Source of the DNA: Pseudomonas sp. PH1b
GTDB lineage: Bacteria > Pseudomonadota > Gammaproteobacteria > Pseudomonadales > Pseudomonadaceae
Direction: 5' to 3'
NCBI RefSeq assembly: GCF_000633395.1
Contig: NZ_AYMU01000018.1
Span: 60,039-124,038 of the forward strand
Length of the DNA stretch: 64,000 bases
The translations under genes were made by a program, and so were the position numbers. Numbering within the stretch: the first letter of the stretch is position 1; the number at the start of each line of letters is the position of its first letter. The notes beneath the pieces were generated by a model that was not told the origin of the DNA, did not search any database, and saw only the letters and a list, made by a program, of their open reading frames with translations. Positions 16,998 through 26,116 of the stretch are shown in pieces.

Positions 16998-17642
16998 ATG
17001 CAGGCGTATCAGCGCGATTTCATTCGTTTTGCCATCGATCGCGGGGTTTTGCGCTTCGGTGAGTTCACCCTGAAGTCCGGGCGCACCAGCCCTTACTTCT
17101 TCAATGCCGGCCTGTTCAACAGCGGTTCGGCCCTGGCGCAACTGGGGCGTTTCTACGCTGCGGCGATCGTTGAAAGTGGCATTCCCTTCGATGTGCTGTT
17201 TGGCCCGGCCTACAAGGGTATTCCCTTGGCGGCGACCACCGCGGTGGCCCTGGCCGAGCATCATCAGCGCGACCTGCCCTGGTGCTTCAACCGCAAGGAA
17301 GCCAAGGCCCACGGCGAAGGTGGCAGCCTGGTGGGCGCGCCGCTGACCGGTGATGTACTGATCATCGATGACGTGATCACTGCCGGTACCGCCATTCGCG
17401 AGGTGATGCAGATCATCGCCTCCCAGGACGGCGCCAAGGCCGCCGGGGTGTTGATTGCCCTGAATCGCCAGGAGCGTGGCAATGGTGAGCTGTCGGCGAT
17501 CCAGGAAGTCGAGCGTGACTTCGGCATTCCGGTGGTGAGCATCGTGTCCCTGACCCAGGTCCTCGAGTTCCTGGCAGACGATCCGGCGCTCAAGCAGCAT
17601 CTGCCGGCGGTGGAAGCCTACCGCGCGCAGTACGGAATCTGA
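16998..17642 (+). CDS. pyrE: Orotate phosphoribosyltransferase
   Basis: PyrE joins orotate and PRPP to make OMP, the fifth step of pyrimidine synthesis. The 214-residue length is normal. The PRPP-binding motif 'VLIIDDVITAGTAIRE' lies at about residues 117-132. The flexible loop 'NRKEAKAHGEGGSL' is also intact. It is divergent from crc and followed by a REP hairpin and a shared terminator. Confidence 0.96.
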   Translation: MQAYQRDFIRFAIDRGVLRFGEFTLKSGRTSPYFFNAGLFNSGSALAQLGRFYAAAIVESGIPFDVLFGPAYKGIPLAATTAVALAEHHQRDLPWCFNRKEAKAHGEGGSLVGAPLTGDVLIIDDVITAGTAIREVMQIIASQDGAKAAGVLIALNRQERGNGELSAIQEVERDFGIPVVSIVSLTQVLEFLADDPALKQHLPAVEAYRAQYGI

Positions 17643-17645
17643 CCT

Positions 17646-17727
17646 GTAGGAGCCGGCTTGCCGGCGAAGAGGCCTTTGGGCCTTGAGCTGCTCGCGAGAG
17701 TGCCTTCGCCGGCAAGCCGGCTCCCAC
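17646..17727. repeat. REP doublet (REPIN-like)
   Basis: Arms 17646-17669 and 17704-17727 are inverted copies of 24 nt with one mismatch, containing AGCCGGCTTGCCGGCGAAG. This is the REP core of P. fluorescens-group genomes. It lies in the pyrE-argB gap. Confidence 0.88.
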
Positions 17728-17742
17728 AAAGATTGCGTCGAT

Positions 17743-17783
17743 AAAAAAGCCCCCGCCCGGCATGGCCGAGCGGGGGCTTTTTT
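17743..17783. terminator. Bidirectional terminator between pyrE and argB
   Basis: Six A, then GCCCCCGC and its complement GCGGGGGC around a short loop, then a six-T run. It suits both convergent genes. Confidence 0.88.
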
Positions 17784-17794
17784 GTGCCTGGTGC

Positions 17795-18700
17795 TTAAGG
17801 ACGCTTGCGGTTGCTGATCAGGGTGCCGACACCGGTATCGGTGAAGATCTCCAGCAGGATCGCGTTGGGCACGCGACCGTCGATGATCAGCGAGCTGCCA
17901 ACCCCGCCCTGCACCGCTTCGAGTGCGCAGCGGATCTTGGGCAGCATGCCGCCGTAGATGGTGCCATCGGCAATCAGCTCGTCCACCTGCTGGGTGCTCA
18001 GGCCGGTCAAGACCTTGCCCGACTTGTCCATCAGGCCGGCGATGTTGGTCAGCAGCATGAGCTTCTCGGCTTTCAGCGCCTCGGCCACCTTGCCGGCCAC
18101 CAGGTCAGCGTTGATGTTGTAGGACTCGCCGTTGGCGCCGACGCCGATGGGTGCGATCACTGGAATGAAATCACCCTTGACCAGCAGGTTGAGCAGGTCG
18201 GTGTTGATCCCGACCACTTCGCCCACATGGCCGATGTCGATGATTTCCGGGGTGGTCATCTCCGGTGTCTGGCGAGTCACGGTAAGTTTCTTCGCCCGGA
18301 TCAGTTCGGCATCCTTGCCGGTCAGGCCAATGGCGCTGCCGCCATGGCGGTTGATCAGGTTGACGATGTCTTTGTTGACCTGGCCGCCAAGGACCATCTC
18401 CACCACGTCCATGGTCTGCGCGTCAGTGACGCGCATGCCATCGACGAAATGGCTCTCGATCGACAGGCGCTTGAGCAGATCGCCGATCTGCGGGCCGCCA
18501 CCGTGCACCACCACCGGGTTGATCCCGACAGCCTTCATCAGCACGATGTCGCGGGCGAAGCCGGTCTTCAGCTCCTCGCTCTCCATAGCGTTGCCGCCGT
18601 ACTTGATCACCAGGGTCTTGCCGACGTAGCGGCGAATATAAGGCAGCGCTTCGGATAGGACCTTGGCGGTATTGGCGGCGGCATCGCGTTCGAGGGTCAT
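17795..18700 (-). CDS. argB: Acetylglutamate kinase
   Basis: ArgB phosphorylates N-acetylglutamate, the second step of arginine synthesis, and is usually feedback-inhibited by arginine. The 301-residue protein has 'VIKYGGNAM' and 'VVHGGGPQIGDLL' in the substrate-binding region. It also has 'ALKAEKLMLLTNIAGLMD' and 'GMLPKIRCALEAV'. The N-terminal helical extension before the first strand is typical of arginine-sensitive hexameric forms. It follows algC by 24 bp and is probably in the same transcript. Confidence 0.96.
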   Translation of the reverse strand: MTLERDAAANTAKVLSEALPYIRRYVGKTLVIKYGGNAMESEELKTGFARDIVLMKAVGINPVVVHGGGPQIGDLLKRLSIESHFVDGMRVTDAQTMDVVEMVLGGQVNKDIVNLINRHGGSAIGLTGKDAELIRAKKLTVTRQTPEMTTPEIIDIGHVGEVVGINTDLLNLLVKGDFIPVIAPIGVGANGESYNINADLVAGKVAEALKAEKLMLLTNIAGLMDKSGKVLTGLSTQQVDELIADGTIYGGMLPKIRCALEAVQGGVGSSLIIDGRVPNAILLEIFTDTGVGTLISNRKRP

Positions 18701-18724
18701 TCAGGGCTCCGGTGCTTCAAACAA

Positions 18725-20122
18725 TCAAAACGGTAGTTGGAGATCAGGTGCAACACGTTTCAGCTGGGCGTGGAAAACGTCCTTAATTCGCTGCAGTTCG
18801 GCCTCGTCATCGGCCTCGAAGCGCAGCACCAGCACAGGGGTGGTGTTGGAGGCGCGAACCAGGCCCCAGCCCTTGGCATAGTCGACTCGCACCCCGTCAA
18901 TGGTGGTCAGGTCGGCGCCTTCGCCCCATTGCGCGTCATGCAAGGCATCAATGATGCTGAATTTGCTCTCTTCGGTCACATGGATATTGATTTCCGGCGT
19001 AGAAATATCGTCCGGGAAGGTGGCGAACAGCTCTTGCGCGGTGGATTTCTCCTTGCTGAGGATCTCCAGCAGGCGCGCAGCGCTGTAGATGCCGTCGTCG
19101 AAGCCGAACCAGCGCTCCTTGAAGAACACGTGTCCGCTCATTTCGCCGGCCAGCAGGGCGCCGGTCTGCTTCATCTTCTTCTTGATCAACGAATGACCGG
19201 TCTTCCACATTAGCGGGCGACCACCGTACTCCTTGATCAGCGGGATCAGGCGTCGAGTGCATTTGACGTCGAAGATGATCTCCGCATCCGGATTGCGTGC
19301 CACCACATCCTTGGCAAACAGCATCAGCAGGCGATCGGGGAAGACGATGCTGCCGGTATTGGTCACTACGCCGACGCGGTCGCCATCACCGTCGAAGGCC
19401 AGGCCCAGGTCGGCGCCGGTTTCCTTGACCTTGGCGATCAGGTCCTCGAGGTTCTCGGGCTTGCCCGGGTCCGGGTGGTGGTTGGGGAAGTTGCCGTCGA
19501 CGTCGCAGAACAGTGGGATGACTTCGCAGTTCAAGGCTTCGATCAGTTGTGGGGCGATGACCCCGGCGGCGCCGTTGCCACAGTCCACCACGACCTTCAG
19601 GCGCCGGGCCAGTTTGACGTCGCGGGTGATCTCGTCGGCATAGCGCGGCAGGATGTCGACCTGGGTGATGCTGCCCGGTGTGCTGGTCAGGTTGTTGCTC
19701 TTCAGGCGCTCGTGCAGGGCCTGGATCTGTTCGTTGGCCAGGGTGTCACCGGCAATGACGATCTTGAAGCCGTTGTAGTTCGACGGGTTGTGGCTGCCGG
19801 TGAGCATCACCCCGGACTTGCCGGCCAGGATATTGGCGGCGTAGTACAGCGCCGGGGTGGGCACCAGGCCGACATCGCTGACGTGGCAGCCGCTGTCATA
19901 CAGGCCCTGAATCAGTTGTGCCACCAGCTCCGGGCCGGACAGGCGGCCATCGCGGCCTACGGAAACGTTCGGCTCGTCCTGGGCCAGGCTCTGGGCGCCA
20001 ATGGCGCGGCCGATCCAGTAGGCGGTCTCTGCGGTCAGGGTTTCCGGTACAACGCCGCGGATGTCGTAGGCGCGAAAGATGCTGTCGGGGAATTTCGGGG
20101 CGACTTTAGCTGCGTTGCTCAT
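18725..20122 (-). CDS. algC: Phosphomannomutase/phosphoglucomutase AlgC
   Basis: AlgC interconverts mannose-1/6-phosphate and glucose-1/6-phosphate, feeding alginate, LPS and rhamnolipid synthesis. The protein is 465 residues from the ATG at 20122; a GTG one codon earlier is possible. The phosphoserine loop 'TGSHNPSNYNG' has Ser110. The metal-binding 'DGDGDR' is near residue 245, the sugar-binding 'GEMSGH' comes later, and the C-terminal 'RASNTTPVLVLRFEA' phosphate site is intact. The order dut-algC-argB is the usual one in Pseudomonas. Confidence 0.96.
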   Translation of the reverse strand: MSNAAKVAPKFPDSIFRAYDIRGVVPETLTAETAYWIGRAIGAQSLAQDEPNVSVGRDGRLSGPELVAQLIQGLYDSGCHVSDVGLVPTPALYYAANILAGKSGVMLTGSHNPSNYNGFKIVIAGDTLANEQIQALHERLKSNNLTSTPGSITQVDILPRYADEITRDVKLARRLKVVVDCGNGAAGVIAPQLIEALNCEVIPLFCDVDGNFPNHHPDPGKPENLEDLIAKVKETGADLGLAFDGDGDRVGVVTNTGSIVFPDRLLMLFAKDVVARNPDAEIIFDVKCTRRLIPLIKEYGGRPLMWKTGHSLIKKKMKQTGALLAGEMSGHVFFKERWFGFDDGIYSAARLLEILSKEKSTAQELFATFPDDISTPEINIHVTEESKFSIIDALHDAQWGEGADLTTIDGVRVDYAKGWGLVRASNTTPVLVLRFEADDEAELQRIKDVFHAQLKRVAPDLQLPF

Positions 20123-20386
20123 CACTGAGGGTGCTCCATCTGAAGGGGGTGCAGTACGGCCGTGGAATGGCAGGCCGGCAGGCTCAAACTGAAGGGTATG
20201 ACGGCGTTTTCAGCATAGAGTTCGTACTGCGAAAGTGCCATCTGAGGGGCGGAGACCTGACCGTGACCGCTCAAGAGCCCTGTTTGAAGGGGGCGTGGCA
20301 ATGCTTGGGTGTCGGTGGTCATTCATCCTGAAATCCCCGTCGCCATTGATCGGGCCAGGCAGGGAGCCTGGCCCGGGGAAGTGCTA

Positions 20387-20842
20387 TCAGTGACTGCCAG
20401 AGTGACCGAAACCGCCTGCGCCGCGCTGGCTTTCGTCGAATGCCTCGACCACTTCGAAATGCGCCTGGACTACCGGGACCAGTACCAGTTGGGCGATGCG
20501 CTCGCCCACGGCAATATTGAAGGCCGTCTGGCCACGGTTCCAGCAGGACACCATCAGTTCGCCCTGGTAGTCCGAGTCGATCAGGCCCACCAGGTTGCCC
20601 AGCACGATACCGTGCTTGTGGCCAAGGCCGGAGCGCGGCAGGATCAGCGCCGCCAGGCCCGGGTCGCCGATGTAGACCGACAGACCGGTGGGAATCAGCA
20701 GGGTCTGGCCCGGTTCCAGGACAGTGTCTTCCTTGAGCATGGCCCGCAGGTCCAGGCCGGCGGAGCCCGGTGTGGCGTACTGCGGCAGGGGGAATTCATT
20801 GCCGATGCGTGGGTCGAGGATCTTGGCTTGTAAAGCGTGCAT
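20387..20842 (-). CDS. dut: dUTP diphosphatase
   Basis: Dut hydrolyses dUTP to dUMP, keeping uracil out of DNA and supplying dTMP synthesis. The 151-residue trimeric type has its motifs in order: 'AGLDLRA' (I), 'PRSGLG' (II), 'GLIDSDYQGEL' (III) and the C-terminal arm 'RGAGGFGHSG' (V). It starts 5 bp after the coaBC stop, indicating an operon. The gap of about 260 bp to algC has no recognisable gene. Confidence 0.96.
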   Translation of the reverse strand: MHALQAKILDPRIGNEFPLPQYATPGSAGLDLRAMLKEDTVLEPGQTLLIPTGLSVYIGDPGLAALILPRSGLGHKHGIVLGNLVGLIDSDYQGELMVSCWNRGQTAFNIAVGERIAQLVLVPVVQAHFEVVEAFDESQRGAGGFGHSGSH

Positions 20843-20847
20843 GCGAG

Positions 20848-22056
20848 TTAAACCTGGTTCAGCCGTTCGGCGATAAAAGAGATCAGTTGGCGGGCAATCT
20901 TGCCCTTGCTGGTCTGGGCGAAGAGAGTTGCGTGCAACTCCCGGTCAATCACGCTGCAGGCGTTTTCCTCGCTGTTGAAGCCAATGCTCGGGTTGGCCAC
21001 GTCGTTGGCGACGATCAGGTCGAGGTTCTTGTCCTTCAATTTGCGTGCAGCGTAGTCGAGCAGGTGTTCGGTTTCGGCGGCGAAACCGACACTGAAAGGG
21101 CGATCCGGGCGGCCGGCGATGGTGGCCAGGATGTCCGGATTGCGCACCATCTGTAGTAGCAGGCCGTCGCCTTTCGTAGGGTCTTTCTTTAATTTCTGTG
21201 GGGCGACGACTTCTGGGCGGTAGTCCGCGACCGCGGCAGAGGCGATGAAAACGTCGCATGGGATGGCCGCTTCGCAAGCCGCAAGCATGTCGCGGGCGCT
21301 GACAACGTCGATCCGCGTGACTCTGTCGGGTGTTGGCAGGTGTACAGGACCTGTGATCAGGGTCACCCGGGCGCCGGCCTCGACGGCGGCCTCGGCCAGG
21401 GCGAAGCCCATTTTTCCTGAGCTATGGTTGGTGATGTAGCGCACCGGGTCGATGTTTTCCTGGGTTGGCCCGGCGGTAATCAGCAGGTGCTTGCCGGTCA
21501 GTGCCAGATGCTGGAAGCAATCGGCGGCGCATTGCACCAGGTCCGTGGCCTCCAGCATGCGGCCCAGGCCTACGTCGCCACAGGCCTGGCTGCCGGAGGC
21601 AGGGCCAAACACGCGCAGGCCGCGGCTTTGCAGCAGTTGGGTGTTGGCCTGGGTGGCCGGGTCGCGCCACATGGCCTGGTTCATCGCCGGGGCGATCGCC
21701 ACGGTGGCGTCGGTCGCCAGGACCAGGGTGGTCAGCAGGTCGTCGGCAATGCCCTGGGCCAGGCGGGCGATCAGGTCGGCCGTGGCCGGGGCGATCAGTA
21801 CCAGGTCGGCCCATTTGGCCAGCTCGATATGGCCCATGGCGGCTTCGGCCGCCGGGTCCAGCAGATCGAGGTGGACCGGGTGCCCGGAGAGCGCCTGCAT
21901 CGTCAGCGGGGTAATGAACTCACTGCCGCCCCGGGTCATGACCACGCGCACTTCGGCGCCCTGGTCGAGGAGTCGGCGAACCAGTTCCGCGCTCTTGTAG
22001 GCGGCAATGCCGCCGCCGACGCCGAGCACGATGCGTTTCCGATACAGCCGCTGCAT
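20848..22056 (-). CDS. coaBC: CoaBC: phosphopantothenoylcysteine decarboxylase/synthetase
   Basis: This bifunctional enzyme makes 4'-phosphopantetheine for coenzyme A. The chosen start is the ATG at 22056 ('MQRLYRKRIVLGVGGGIAAYKS'), giving the normal 402 residues; the longer open frame lacks family similarity. The N-terminal flavin-dependent CoaC half contains 'APAMNQAMW'. The CoaB half has 'ITAGPTQENIDPVRYITNHSSGKMG' and 'VGFAAETE'. It lies next to dut and is divergent from radC. Confidence 0.95.
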   Translation of the reverse strand: MQRLYRKRIVLGVGGGIAAYKSAELVRRLLDQGAEVRVVMTRGGSEFITPLTMQALSGHPVHLDLLDPAAEAAMGHIELAKWADLVLIAPATADLIARLAQGIADDLLTTLVLATDATVAIAPAMNQAMWRDPATQANTQLLQSRGLRVFGPASGSQACGDVGLGRMLEATDLVQCAADCFQHLALTGKHLLITAGPTQENIDPVRYITNHSSGKMGFALAEAAVEAGARVTLITGPVHLPTPDRVTRIDVVSARDMLAACEAAIPCDVFIASAAVADYRPEVVAPQKLKKDPTKGDGLLLQMVRNPDILATIAGRPDRPFSVGFAAETEHLLDYAARKLKDKNLDLIVANDVANPSIGFNSEENACSVIDRELHATLFAQTSKGKIARQLISFIAERLNQV

Positions 22057-22188
22057 AGGCCTGTCTTTCCGTTCAGTGATTGCTGCGTGGCATGCCCCCT
22101 CCCCAGGTGAAATACCACGCAAAAAAGAGGGGGCTAAGATAGCACAGCGACCGCTGTCGAACAGCGGCGCCATGCACAGGGAGGTGTG

Positions 22189-22863
22189 ATGAGCATTCGT
22201 GATTGGCCCGCGGCGGAGCGCCCGCGGGAGCGGCTTCTGGAGCAGGGTGCGATAAGCCTTTCCGACGCCGAACTGCTGGCTATTTTCCTGCGCACCGGAG
22301 TGGCCGGCAAAAGTGCGGTGGACCTGGCGCGGCACCTGTTGCAGCGCTTTGGCAGCTTGCGCAGGTTGCTGGAGGCCGATCAGTTGACCTTCACCCGGCA
22401 GTCGGGCTTGGGGCCGGCCAAATATGCCCTGTTACAGGCGGTGCTGGAAATGGCCCGCCGTCATCTGGCAGAGCGGCTGCAGCGGCAGTCCGCGCTGGAG
22501 AGTCCGCTGGTGGTACGCGATTACCTGAAGTCGATGCTTCGGCATGAGCCCCACGAAGTGTTCGGTTGCCTGTTCCTGGACACCAAGCACCGTGTGCTGG
22601 CTTTCGAGGTGCTGTTTCAAGGCTCCATCGACAGCACCACGGTGTATCTGCGGCAGGTCATCAAGCGCACCCTGGTGCATAACGCGGCCGCGGTCATCTT
22701 CTGTCATAACCATCCGTCGGGCATCTCCGAGCCCAGTCCGGCCGACCGGGTCGTGACCCGGCGCCTGCAGGAGGCGCTGGAGTCGATTGACGTGCGGGTG
22801 CTGGATCACTTCATCGTCGGCGACGGCGACCCGTTGTCGATGGCCGAGTACGGCTGGATCTGA
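22189..22863 (+). CDS. radC: RadC/MPN-domain protein
   Basis: This 224-residue chromosomal RadC homologue starts at the ATG at 22189, after an AGGGAGG Shine-Dalgarno; a GTG one codon earlier is less likely. A helix-hairpin-helix-like N-terminal region covers about residues 15-80. The JAMM/MPN+ metal site 'HNHPSGISEPSPAD' has His173, His175 and Asp186. The name comes from an old DNA-repair assignment that was later withdrawn, so its true role is unsettled. It is divergent from coaBC. Confidence 0.92.
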   Translation: MSIRDWPAAERPRERLLEQGAISLSDAELLAIFLRTGVAGKSAVDLARHLLQRFGSLRRLLEADQLTFTRQSGLGPAKYALLQAVLEMARRHLAERLQRQSALESPLVVRDYLKSMLRHEPHEVFGCLFLDTKHRVLAFEVLFQGSIDSTTVYLRQVIKRTLVHNAAAVIFCHNHPSGISEPSPADRVVTRRLQEALESIDVRVLDHFIVGDGDPLSMAEYGWI

Positions 22864-22925
22864 ATCGGCGGCAGGTTCAGGACCGGCCTGGTCTTGAAAC
22901 TTGCCGCCGAAGGCTTGCCGCGGAC

Positions 22926-24509
22926 CTACCGGACACTGACCTTCGAGTAGTCCTGGCGCCCGAAGGGGCTCACCTGATAGCCCTCGACCTGCTTGCGGGT
23001 CAGGGCAAAGGCGGTGGGATGCGCCAGGGGCAACCACAGTGCCTGTTGCTGGATCTGGGTCTGCGCCTGCTGATAAAGCTTGCTGCGTACGCCCTGCTCG
23101 GTGGTGGTCTTGCCCGCGGTGATCAGTTTGTCGAGGTTCTGATCGCAATAACGGGCGAAGTTGGTGCCGGACTTGACCGCGGCGCAGGTGAACTGCGGCG
23201 AGAGGAAGTTATCCGGATCGCCGTTGTCACCGGCCCAGCCCATGAATAGCAGGTCGTGCTCGCCGGCCTTGGCCCGGCGGATCAGCTCGCCCCATTCGAT
23301 TACCCGGATCTCGGCCTGGATTCCCACTTGCGCCAGGTCTGCCTGCAGCAGTTGGGCGCCCAGGCTGGGGTTGGGGTTCAGCAGGCTGCCGGAAGGGCGG
23401 GTCCAGAGGGTGGTTTCGAAGCCATTTTTCAGGCCCGCCTTGGCCAGCAGTTGGCGAGCCTTTTCCGGGTCGTGCGTGTAGCCGGGCAAATCCTTGGCGT
23501 AGCTCCAGGTGTTGGGCGGGTAGGGCCCGTTGGCGGCCTCGGCGGTGCCTTCGAACACGGCCTTGAGGTAATGAGCCTTGTCGAAGGCCAGGTTGATGGC
23601 CTGGCGCACTTCCGGTTTGTCCAGGGGTGGGTGCTGGCTGTTGATGGCAACGAAGGCGGTCATGAAGGCCGCGGTGCTTTCGATCTTCAGTGCAGGGTCA
23701 CCGCTGGCGGCCTGAACATCCAGGGGCTTGGGCGAAAGAGCGATCTGGCATTCATTGCGCCGCAGCTTCTGCAGGCGCACGTTGGCGTCCGGGGTGATGG
23801 CGAAGATCAGCGAGTCCACCGCCGGCTTGCCGGCAAAGTAATCACGGTTGGCCTTGTAGCGGATCGAGGCATCTTTCTGGAAGCGACCGAAGATGAACGG
23901 ACCGCTGCCGATCGGCTGGCTGTTGAGCTTCTCCGGGGTGCCGGCCTTGAGGAGCTGGTCGGCGTATTCGGCAGAGTAGATCGAAGCAAAGCCCATGCTC
24001 AGGGTGGCGAGGAAGGTCGAGTCGGCATGATCCAGGGTGAAGCGCACGGTCAGTGGGTCCAGGGCATCGATCTTCTTGATCAGGCTGGGCAACTGCAGGG
24101 ACTGGGCGTGGGGGAAACCGCTCTGGGCGATCTTGTGCCATGGGTGGACCGGATCGAGCATGCGCTCGAAGCTGAACTTCACGTCCTCGGCGTTCAGCTC
24201 GCGGCTTGGAGTGAAGTAGTCGGTGCGGTGGAACTTGACCTTGGGATGGAGTTTGAACTCATAGGTCAGGCCATCGCTGGACACTTCCCAGCTGTCGGCC
24301 AGGCTGGGGACCACCTTGCCGCTGGCGGCATCGAACTCCACCAGGCGGTTCATCAATACGTCGGCGGAAGCGTTGGTGGTGGTCAGCGAGTTGTACTGCA
24401 CCACGTCGAAGCCCTCCGGGCTGGCTTCGGTGCAGACGCTCAGCGCGGCAGCCTGAGCCAGTGGGCTCAGAAAGGGGGCGAGCAGGAGCGGGAGGGCGGC
24501 GAGACGCAT
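22926..24509 (-). CDS. Periplasmic peptide-binding protein of an ABC transporter (SBP family 5)
   Basis: This 527-residue protein has a signal peptide (about 1-20, ending AQA) and the DppA/OppA fold. 'SLADSWEVSSDGLTYEFKL' is the family 5 signature. 'REAL'-type Cys pairs and 'LLFMGWAGDNGDPDNFLSPQF' match DppA-like proteins. It probably delivers di- or oligopeptides to a Dpp permease. No permease or ATPase genes are adjacent, so it is an orphan binding protein. It is convergent with radC. Confidence 0.9.
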   Translation of the reverse strand: MRLAALPLLLAPFLSPLAQAAALSVCTEASPEGFDVVQYNSLTTTNASADVLMNRLVEFDAASGKVVPSLADSWEVSSDGLTYEFKLHPKVKFHRTDYFTPSRELNAEDVKFSFERMLDPVHPWHKIAQSGFPHAQSLQLPSLIKKIDALDPLTVRFTLDHADSTFLATLSMGFASIYSAEYADQLLKAGTPEKLNSQPIGSGPFIFGRFQKDASIRYKANRDYFAGKPAVDSLIFAITPDANVRLQKLRRNECQIALSPKPLDVQAASGDPALKIESTAAFMTAFVAINSQHPPLDKPEVRQAINLAFDKAHYLKAVFEGTAEAANGPYPPNTWSYAKDLPGYTHDPEKARQLLAKAGLKNGFETTLWTRPSGSLLNPNPSLGAQLLQADLAQVGIQAEIRVIEWGELIRRAKAGEHDLLFMGWAGDNGDPDNFLSPQFTCAAVKSGTNFARYCDQNLDKLITAGKTTTEQGVRSKLYQQAQTQIQQQALWLPLAHPTAFALTRKQVEGYQVSPFGRQDYSKVSVR

Positions 24510-25053
24510 GGTCGGGTTCCTTGTGCAGATCGAAAGCCCATCTGCGAGTGCAGTCTGGAAATGCCTTACCCTAGTGGCCTTGCTGGAAAATGACTATCCC
24601 CTTTTGCATCCTGCGCCAGAACCTGGCGTGTGGCTCGCGATCCGCTTGTGGCGCTGTGGGTGAGGGCGGGTCATCTGGGGCCGCATTTTCTGCAGATTGA
24701 TCCCGTTGGAACGGCGTCCACGGCCCGGGGGCGGGGTTGTTACCTGCAGGGGAGGGACGCTTGGCAGAGGCTGGAATATATTCTGCGACGAGCGGTAGAT
24801 TTCCACGGTAGCCTTTGCCGCAGGCGTTCGGCGCAAGAAAATCAGGACTTTTCGTCATTCAGACCACAGCGGTTGTTGTTGCTATTGGGTCTTTCTGGTA
24901 TAAAGCAGCGCTCTTTTCTAGGGGCCCGGTTCCTTCGCTTGTAGGTGTAGCCGGTAAGACCCTTAAAGAAACGCGGCGCCTGGCGCCAAATGACTGAGAG
25001 ATTAAGCGGCCAACCCATGCCGGGTTGGGCATGTGGTTTTAGAGGGCTGAGGC
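24510..25053. other. Intergenic region upstream of rpmB
   Basis: No gene was recognised in this stretch. The right half contains the probable rpmB promoter and a leader of about 150 nt. Open frames in the left half show no protein-like pattern. Confidence 0.6.
24876..24904 (+). promoter_or_regulatory. Probable sigma-70 promoter for rpmB-rpmG
   Basis: A TTGTTG -35 (24876-24881) and a TATAAA -10 (24899-24904) are separated by exactly 17 bp, about 150 bp before rpmB. The long leader could have a regulatory role, but none was identified. Confidence 0.6.
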
Positions 25054-25290
25054 ATGTCTAGAGTCTGTCAAGTTACCGGTAAGGGTCCGGTGACTGGGAA
25101 TAACATTTCCCACGCAAACAACAAAACCCGTCGTCGTTTCCTGCCGAACCTGCAGCATCACCGCTTCTGGGTTGAGTCCGAGAAACGTTTTGTGCGTCTG
25201 CGCGTATCTGCCAAAGGCATGCGTATCATCGACAAGCGCGGCATTGATGTCGTGCTGGCCGAAATCCGTCGCGATGGCGGCAAGGTTTAA
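25054..25290 (+). CDS. rpmB: 50S ribosomal protein L28
   Basis: L28 is a small basic protein of the large ribosomal subunit. The 78-residue length is standard. The N-terminus 'MSRVCQVTGKGPVTGNNISHA' and the 'RRFLPNLQHHRFW' segment are canonical. It is followed 11 bp later by rpmG in the same operon. Confidence 0.98.
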   Translation: MSRVCQVTGKGPVTGNNISHANNKTRRRFLPNLQHHRFWVESEKRFVRLRVSAKGMRIIDKRGIDVVLAEIRRDGGKV

Positions 25291-25301
25291 GGGAGCTAAT
25301 C

Positions 25302-25457
25302 ATGCGTGAATTGATTCGTTTGATCTCGAGCGCCGGTACTGGTCACTTCTACACTACCGACAAGAACAAGCGTACTACTCCGGACAAAATCGAGATCAAG
25401 AAATATGATCCGGTTGTTCGCAAGCACGTGATCTACAAGGAAGGCAAAATCAAGTAA
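25302..25457 (+). CDS. rpmG: 50S ribosomal protein L33
   Basis: L33 is a small large-subunit protein of 51 residues: 'MRELIRLISSAGTGHFYTT' then 'DKNKRTTPDKIEIKKYDP'. This is the zinc-free form, with no CxxC pairs. The Shine-Dalgarno GGGAG is 8 nt upstream. It ends the rpmB-rpmG operon. Confidence 0.97.
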   Translation: MRELIRLISSAGTGHFYTTDKNKRTTPDKIEIKKYDPVVRKHVIYKEGKIK

Positions 25458-25474
25458 TTGATTTTTCTTCTGAC

Positions 25475-25504
25475 AAAAAAACCCGCCTTCAAGCGGGTTT
25501 TTTT
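25475..25504 (+). terminator. rpmB-rpmG terminator
   Basis: A-run, ACCCGC, short loop, GCGGGT and a seven-T run form a textbook intrinsic terminator. It may also serve the convergent cupin gene. Confidence 0.9.
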
Positions 25505-25515
25505 GTGCCTGGCAT

Positions 25516-25878
25516 TCAGGCTTTCTGTTCGAAGGCCACGTAGACCTTGCGGCAGGGCTCCAGCACTTCCCAGGTGCCCTTGAAGCCGGCCGGGATCACG
25601 AAGCGGTCGCCGACCCGCAAGGTCTTGGCATTGCCTTCATGGTCGCGCAGTACCGACACGCCCTGCAGAATCTCGCAATATTCGTGCTCGGTGAAGTTCA
25701 CCGTCCACTGGCCGACGGCGCCTTCCCAGATCCCGGCGTTCAGTTGTGCGCATGGGCTGGCGTAGTGGTTGAACACCGCTTGTTCAGGGTCGCCCTTGAG
25801 TACTTTCTCGGGCGCGGGACGGTAGCGTTCGCCCTCGGTATTGGCCTGGCTGAAGTCGACGACGTTGTGGATGCTCAT
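25516..25878 (-). CDS. Cupin-domain protein
   Basis: This 120-residue single-domain cupin contains 'GIWEGAVGQWTVNFTEHEYCEILQGVSVLRDHEG' and 'VGDRFVIPAGFKGTWEV', matching the ureidoglycine-aminohydrolase-like DUF861 branch. One His and the Glu of the metal-binding motif 1 are visible. Its substrate is not known. In Pseudomonas it lies beside the polyamine aldehyde dehydrogenase gene, so a catabolic link is possible but unproven. It is convergent with rpmG. Confidence 0.85.
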   Translation of the reverse strand: MSIHNVVDFSQANTEGERYRPAPEKVLKGDPEQAVFNHYASPCAQLNAGIWEGAVGQWTVNFTEHEYCEILQGVSVLRDHEGNAKTLRVGDRFVIPAGFKGTWEVLEPCRKVYVAFEQKA

Positions 25879-26116
25879 TCTTGTATTCCCCCGTGATTGC
25901 GGCGCGAGTGGCTATGAAGGGCAAAGTCTATGTTTATTAAAATGCACATAGCAATGGCGTTTGCCGCGACTTTGTCAAATATATTGAAAGTACAGGTGTC
26001 GCTGGTTTAGGGTGGCGGGTGCCTTTGGCCGAAAGCAGGCTGGCCGGGCAGAATTCTTCAGGAGTGCCGGCAACGTTCGCATGGCGCTTGTATACAAATA
26101 AGAGGAGGACACTCGT

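Noticed and set aside
24571..24944. Short open frames in the gap before rpmB
   Set aside because: Composition is not protein-like, they lie on both strands, and no ribosome site supports them.
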